From contig JAGYXB010001065.1 of NCBI GenBank assembly GCA_022495005.1, forward strand, positions 310,001 through 374,000: DNA of 64,000 nucleotides, read 5' to 3'. A model generated the notes under the pieces. That model saw only the letters and a list, made by a program, of their open reading frames with translations. It was not told where the DNA came from and ran no database searches. The stretch is from Rhyacophila brunnea (Eukaryota; Arthropoda; Insecta; Trichoptera; Rhyacophilidae). Shown piece after piece: positions 53,901 through 59,900 of this stretch (positions within the stretch are counted from its first letter, which is position 1; each line of letters begins with the position of its first letter). The translations under genes were made by a program, and so were the position numbers.

Positions 53901-56900
53901 AAAGGTTATATTTCATGGAAATTATAATTATTGCTCTAATAAGTTCCTGGGGCCTGGTTAAGGGTTAAATAATTTAATATATTGTACACACGCTGCCATC
54001 TCTTGGAATCATGGTGAGTCTTTATGAGATACTTTTAATATATTTCTTTTAAGATATGGATATAAAATTTAATTTTTCATAGAAATTTACAGTCAGCCGG
54101 GTCTCGTCATACTTATACCTCCCGGCATTTAATGGGCATTTTTCTACATGTGAAAAAGTATCGAGTGATTCGATAAAATTATTAAAAAGGCATCGATACT
54201 GGTATTGTATCGGGAAAAAAGTGGCGGTGCCAAAGTTTCGAAGCATCGGTCGAAAACAATCTATACTTTTTTGACGGCCCTAGCTGCATGCTTATAGCAT
54301 TATTATGATCTGTAAACAATAGGTTTTTCTAACCACTGTACTACAAAAGAAATGTTTCCTTTTAATAATCCTACGCCGCCGTACATCCAACATACGAGAT
54401 AGCGCGGCGTATATGCCACAATTAATTTCCGCAAACAGATCGACGTAATATAATATGTAGATTAAGTTAATAATATGTTTCATATATATATATTTTTTTG
54501 ATTAAGCAAACGCCTTCTGCGTTTCAAGGAAAACACCAATATCCAACTGGCCAATGTTAAAATATTAATGCTTGGAAAACATAGATACAGCTTACTATGA
54601 CTGCAGGTATATAAGTATACCTAGGCCATATGAGAAGAAAGTAGAGAGCGACTAAATATATTAATAAAAAATCTTGCCTCGGGCTTCCTATTTTTCTCTG
54701 AAAAGTCCTGAGTACAGTATATATGTATGCAAGAATATTATTTTTGTATTAATCGACGGACATGTGCAGCATTATTTCATGAAAGACGTATTTGCGCTAC
54801 GCTTTTCTTTTGAGAAATAGTATGACTTATTTAAATTACTTTTAGTTCAATATGAAAAAGATAAGCTTTCATTAAGGCTATACTTCAGTTGAGGCATGGT
54901 CTAAAAAGATCGTGGCTAGGCGATGCGCGGATTGTGCAAATGACGCGTGTCGAAAGAAATATAATTTGTCGTAAAAATCCAACATGCGTCCATTTAATGT
55001 TATGTTTTTTTATATATTATTAATAATAATAGTACTGACTGACTACAACATATACATTCCTTAATTAATGTTGTTATATTCAACATCCATAAATTAATTA
55101 CAGGCTTAAAAAAACCCTTGTGTGCCACCGTATAATATGTATGTACATTTAATTTAAAATTTACATTGCTATTTAGATATTTTAAGTAGTAACTTCTTCT
55201 TCTTCTCCTTCTTCGACCACATCCGCCCCTTAGTTGGAGCATATGGACATCATGTTGCGCCTTCAAGAATCACTGTCGCTCGCCAGTCATCTTGCTTCGT
55301 TCCAGATCAAACCAGCTTTCCGTAGCCGTATACACTATATAGGTTGTATTTAGCGGCCTTCCAGGATGCCGGAATCTGGTTGGCTAGAAGAACAGGCAAG
55401 CCAGGTTGAGGTTCTCTTCTGGCACCCGCAGCACGTAGCCGAGTCAGGTCCAACGCCACCTCATCACTTTCAGTCTAACGATAGGCTGCTTGATGCATTC
55501 CCTTATGTCCTCGTTGCTCGCACACCCAGTATCCGTCGTAAACATCTGTTTTCGAAGCTCAATATACGGTTGCTCTGAGTCTTCGTAAGGTGCCATGATT
55601 CACTACTGTAAAGCAGCACCGTCAGAATGCAAGCGTCGAATAGGCAGCATTTGGTTTGACCGAGTACAATCGTGAGTCCTAGACACTCCGCATTGAATTG
55701 AATGTTGCTCCAGCCATTCCCATTATCTCTCTGCAAAATGCCATCTCCTGTGATGTGTACCCCAGATATTTAAAGCTGGCAACGCTCTCGATGTTTTTCC
55801 CGTCGCTAAAAGGGAAACCTGGATCAGGACAGGCGTTATTATACAAGACGTTGGTTTTCTTCGCGTTGATTTTGAAACCAACGCGAGATGAGTAACACAA
55901 CAACTGATTCGATGAGTAATACAACAACTTCACTGTTGTCATGCAACCTGACGATTGTCTCTTGAATGCCCTCGATTGAGTTGTCGAATAGCACAGCGTC
56001 ATCGGCGTATTCCAGGTCGCATAGCTTCACCGTGGGGGCAACAGGTATGCCTCGGTCAGGTGTTATTGACTTCAGTAGTATGCAGTCAAAGAAGATGATG
56101 AAGAGAACCGGAACAAGGACACAACCCTGTCTGACTCCAGTCGTGACCCCGAACCATTTCGTGACAGTGACACCAATTCTGACACAGCACTCGCTATTCT
56201 CGTGCAACGATGGCAAGGTCTTGGGGGGGATCCCGTATGCTCCCAGTCTCCTCCAGAGTGATGGGTGGTGCGGACTGTCGAAAGCCTTCTCATAATCCAC
56301 CAAGCAGCAGGCCAACGGACTGTTCAGCTCATTGCTCTGCTGGAAAAGATATCGAAGGTTGTGGATTTGGTCTGCACACGCTCGTCCAGGTAGAAAACCG
56401 GTCTGGTTTTCCTTAAACGTTGTAGATAATCTAATATATAAAAAACAATATATGTTTGTTTGTTCGTATTTTATGCGATGCCGTACCGTTCATCCGATTT
56501 CAATAAAACTTTGTCAACTTATTGCTTGCACTTGCGCGAAGAGTATAGGCTATATCTTATATATAAAAATAAATGTCTGTCTGTTTGTTTGTCTGTCTGT
56601 CTGTCCCGTATGCGTTCCTATACCATTCATCCGATTGCGATGAAATTTTGGTTAGTGGTTGTATGCACACCCGCAAAGGTTTCTGAATTAGAAAAACCAT
56701 CTTCTTTTTCTTCTTCTTCTTCATTATATCTTCTTTTATTCGTATGCGTTCTTATACAATTCATCCGATTGCAATGAAATTTTGATCAAGTGTTGTGCTC
56801 ACGCCCGCAAAGGTTTCTGAATTAATACAACTATTTTCTTCTTCTTTTTATTCTATTCTATCTTCTATTCTATCTACTATCCGTTTCATCCGATTGCAAT

Positions 56901-59900
56901 TAAATTTTGATCAAGTGTTGTGCTCACGCCCGCAAAGGTTTCTGAATTGACACAACCATTTTCTTCTTCTTTTTCTTCTATTCGTATGCGTTCTTATACC
57001 ATTCATCCGATTGCGATGAAACCTTTGTCAGTTGTTGTGGTAACACCCGCAAAGGTTTCTGAATTAATACAACCATCTTCTTTTTCTTCTTCATTCTATC
57101 TTCTTTTATTCGTATGGTCCCTATACCATTCATCCGATTGCGATGAAACTTTCGCAAGTGGTGGTGCTAACACCCGCAAAGGTTTCTGAATTAGTCCAAT
57201 CATCTTCTTCTTCTATTCGTATGCGTTCCTATACCATTCATCCGATTGCGATGAAACGTTTGTCAGTTGTTTTGCGCACACCTGCGAAGGTTTCTAAATT
57301 AGTATTATATAAAATATAAAGTTTGTTGTTTGTTTGTTCCATCCAACTTTGATTTTTTTTTACTACATATTAATAACATTAATAACGTTTGCATATTTTG
57401 GATTCGACTTTAATTTAGTGTTCTTTTGTTTGACCTTTACTCATATTAGAATTATTTTCATATTGCTATATTTTATTACATAGATATTTTAATATTTAAA
57501 AAAATGTTTACCTCTTATTATTTTTTAAATATCTAAGATAAATATAACCACGAAGCGACCCTGTGCGAAGCCGGGTACTTCGGCTAGTAATATAATATAA
57601 ATATTCATCGATTTTTTTCTCACAATTGCAAAGAAAGCTCTTTCAGGCTCTGACATGTCGATCAAACACATTCCTTTTGAAGTTATTTATATAAAATGTT
57701 GACATATTTACCATTTTATTTGTAGCTTTAAATTGTTATTTAGATCAGTGTTTCAATACCACCGGTTCGCTAACAGTATTTTAGCTAATAGTGGTCATTT
57801 TAAAATGTATATGCCAAAATTTCCAAACAAATCGCCATTCAAAAAATTGTACAGATAATATTATTCTTCTAATGCCAGTCTGTTGTTGAGGTATGTGGGA
57901 GTCCACTTGGATAGATATTGCAGATGAAAGACGGAAGTAGATGTCTGTGATGACGTAGGAGTGGGAGTTTATTTACTGCTTAAATAATAACAAGGGCACA
58001 ATCGGTACAATAATAATAAATACAATGCGATGCGATGTGTTTTTACCGGGAAGTTATAATCGAATGGCATTCCTAATCAATTTTAATACACTAATTATCG
58101 ACGTACTCACAATCAAAATAATATCTTAAAAGAATATTTAGGAAATAACTATTATTATTGAGTCTACTATTTTATATCGAGTTTTTGATAATTGGATATA
58201 GCTGACTATATGGAAAAATGAATATTACGGGAAGTTTGCCTTAATTGGATACTACGAGAAATGGACATTAAAGAATTCGTAATTGCGGTCAGCTATTTAA
58301 TATCGCCGATCAATATGCTGACACGAATTGAGTTGTTTATTCCCGTAGATGTAAAATACAAAACATTGCTTTAGTTTTCGATCTCACTAAAACCAATTTA
58401 AGTCATTGCTTGGATTTTTGAGTACATATTCATGTGAGAAGACTTTTTCGAGCATATCAGTAATCATAACTAAATAGATAAACCGAATGGATGACAATGC
58501 AGCACTTTCATCTCTTTGAAACAATACTGAAGCCACAGTTATATCCTAGTATAGAAATGATGAAGCAGCAGATTTTGCACTATTATTAATAATTTATCTA
58601 CAGACTAGTTTCTGGTTATTTGGGTTAAGTATACAATTTTAATGGTAGATAATATAAAATAATATATGTTGTAAATGTTTCTCCCATTTTCACCGGTCCG
58701 CAAGTGTAAGAAGGTTGGGCTTTTAGATCATATATGTGAAACCTCCAACACGCGGTGCGGCCTTGATATGGTTTCAAAAGTATTTTGGTACATCCCACAT
58801 ACATAATATACGAGCATTACTACATACACATACCGAAGTTGTTCCGAACAGTTTTTTGTAGATATAACTAGTCAAAACAAAAACAAAATAATGCAAAAAA
58901 TAATTAATATTATTCAGCTTCTATTTATTCACACTCTAGAATCGAGATTATAATTAGTTAAATAATAAAATATACTTACAACGATAGGATCTAGACGCGC
59001 AACATTCTACTCTCACCTTATCTCGCTACTCTTTCGTTATGTGCGCTATTTTCGTCAAATTTATCCTGTTACTTCGGAATCATTTGAGATGTCAAGATAA
59101 ATAATTATTGGTAATAGTAATACTAATAATATTATATTCTATAAGCTGTGTCATCAATATTGGTCTCATTGTTTAAATTTTATGATAATTAAACAGAAAA
59201 TTCACTTCAATTTTATTTATTGGAATAGATCAGGTATGGCGAACCTTCGTATTCAAGTGTGTCAAATTATGTCATGAAAATTCATTAAAAAATAGGTAAA
59301 TAAAACGAAAATACCGCAATTATTTCTCATTTTTTTTTACACAACGGATAATTGTACATTGACCGAAATAAAATTAGGTGTTATATATTTTCTAAATTTA
59401 CACAATACAAACTTAGTGAGGTATTTGTTGTTTAGCTGTGTTCACCAATTTATTTATTCGCTGCTTACAATTGAATACTTTTTGAAGATACATTGAAATA
59501 TTGAAATTTATAATAATACTCGTATATACTTTCACATGTTTCAGTAAAACCATTACCGATGCGGTTTTATTTTTGATTTGAAATAAGTCATCGATGAAAA
59601 TTGTTGTTCGCAGTCATATCTTTACAACATCTTTGTCAAAATAAAGATTTGATATTTTTTTTCATGGAATAAACGTATATAGTTATGAGTTCCATTCGTA
59701 CATCCTATACATTCTGCTGTAATGTATCTATTTTAATTTAGAGTGTCACGTAATTCTACAAAATCAAGCCAGTGTAGTGAAATGAAGTAAGTCTGAAAAA
59801 ATCAGTGGATTTCAAAAAATAAAATAAAAAAACACTTTTTCATACAAAATTCGAACTTTGTCCGCATGTCACAATAATGATCTGAGTATGACACGCTTGT

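Noticed and set aside
56332..57189. Three overlapping frames with repeated Ser/Val-rich peptides
   Set aside because: They are translations of the tandem array in the Helitron-like element.
56483..57290. Possible CRISPR-like array
   Set aside because: Units are degenerate, over 100 bases long, with no short constant repeat alternating with unique spacers, and the context is a eukaryotic transposon.
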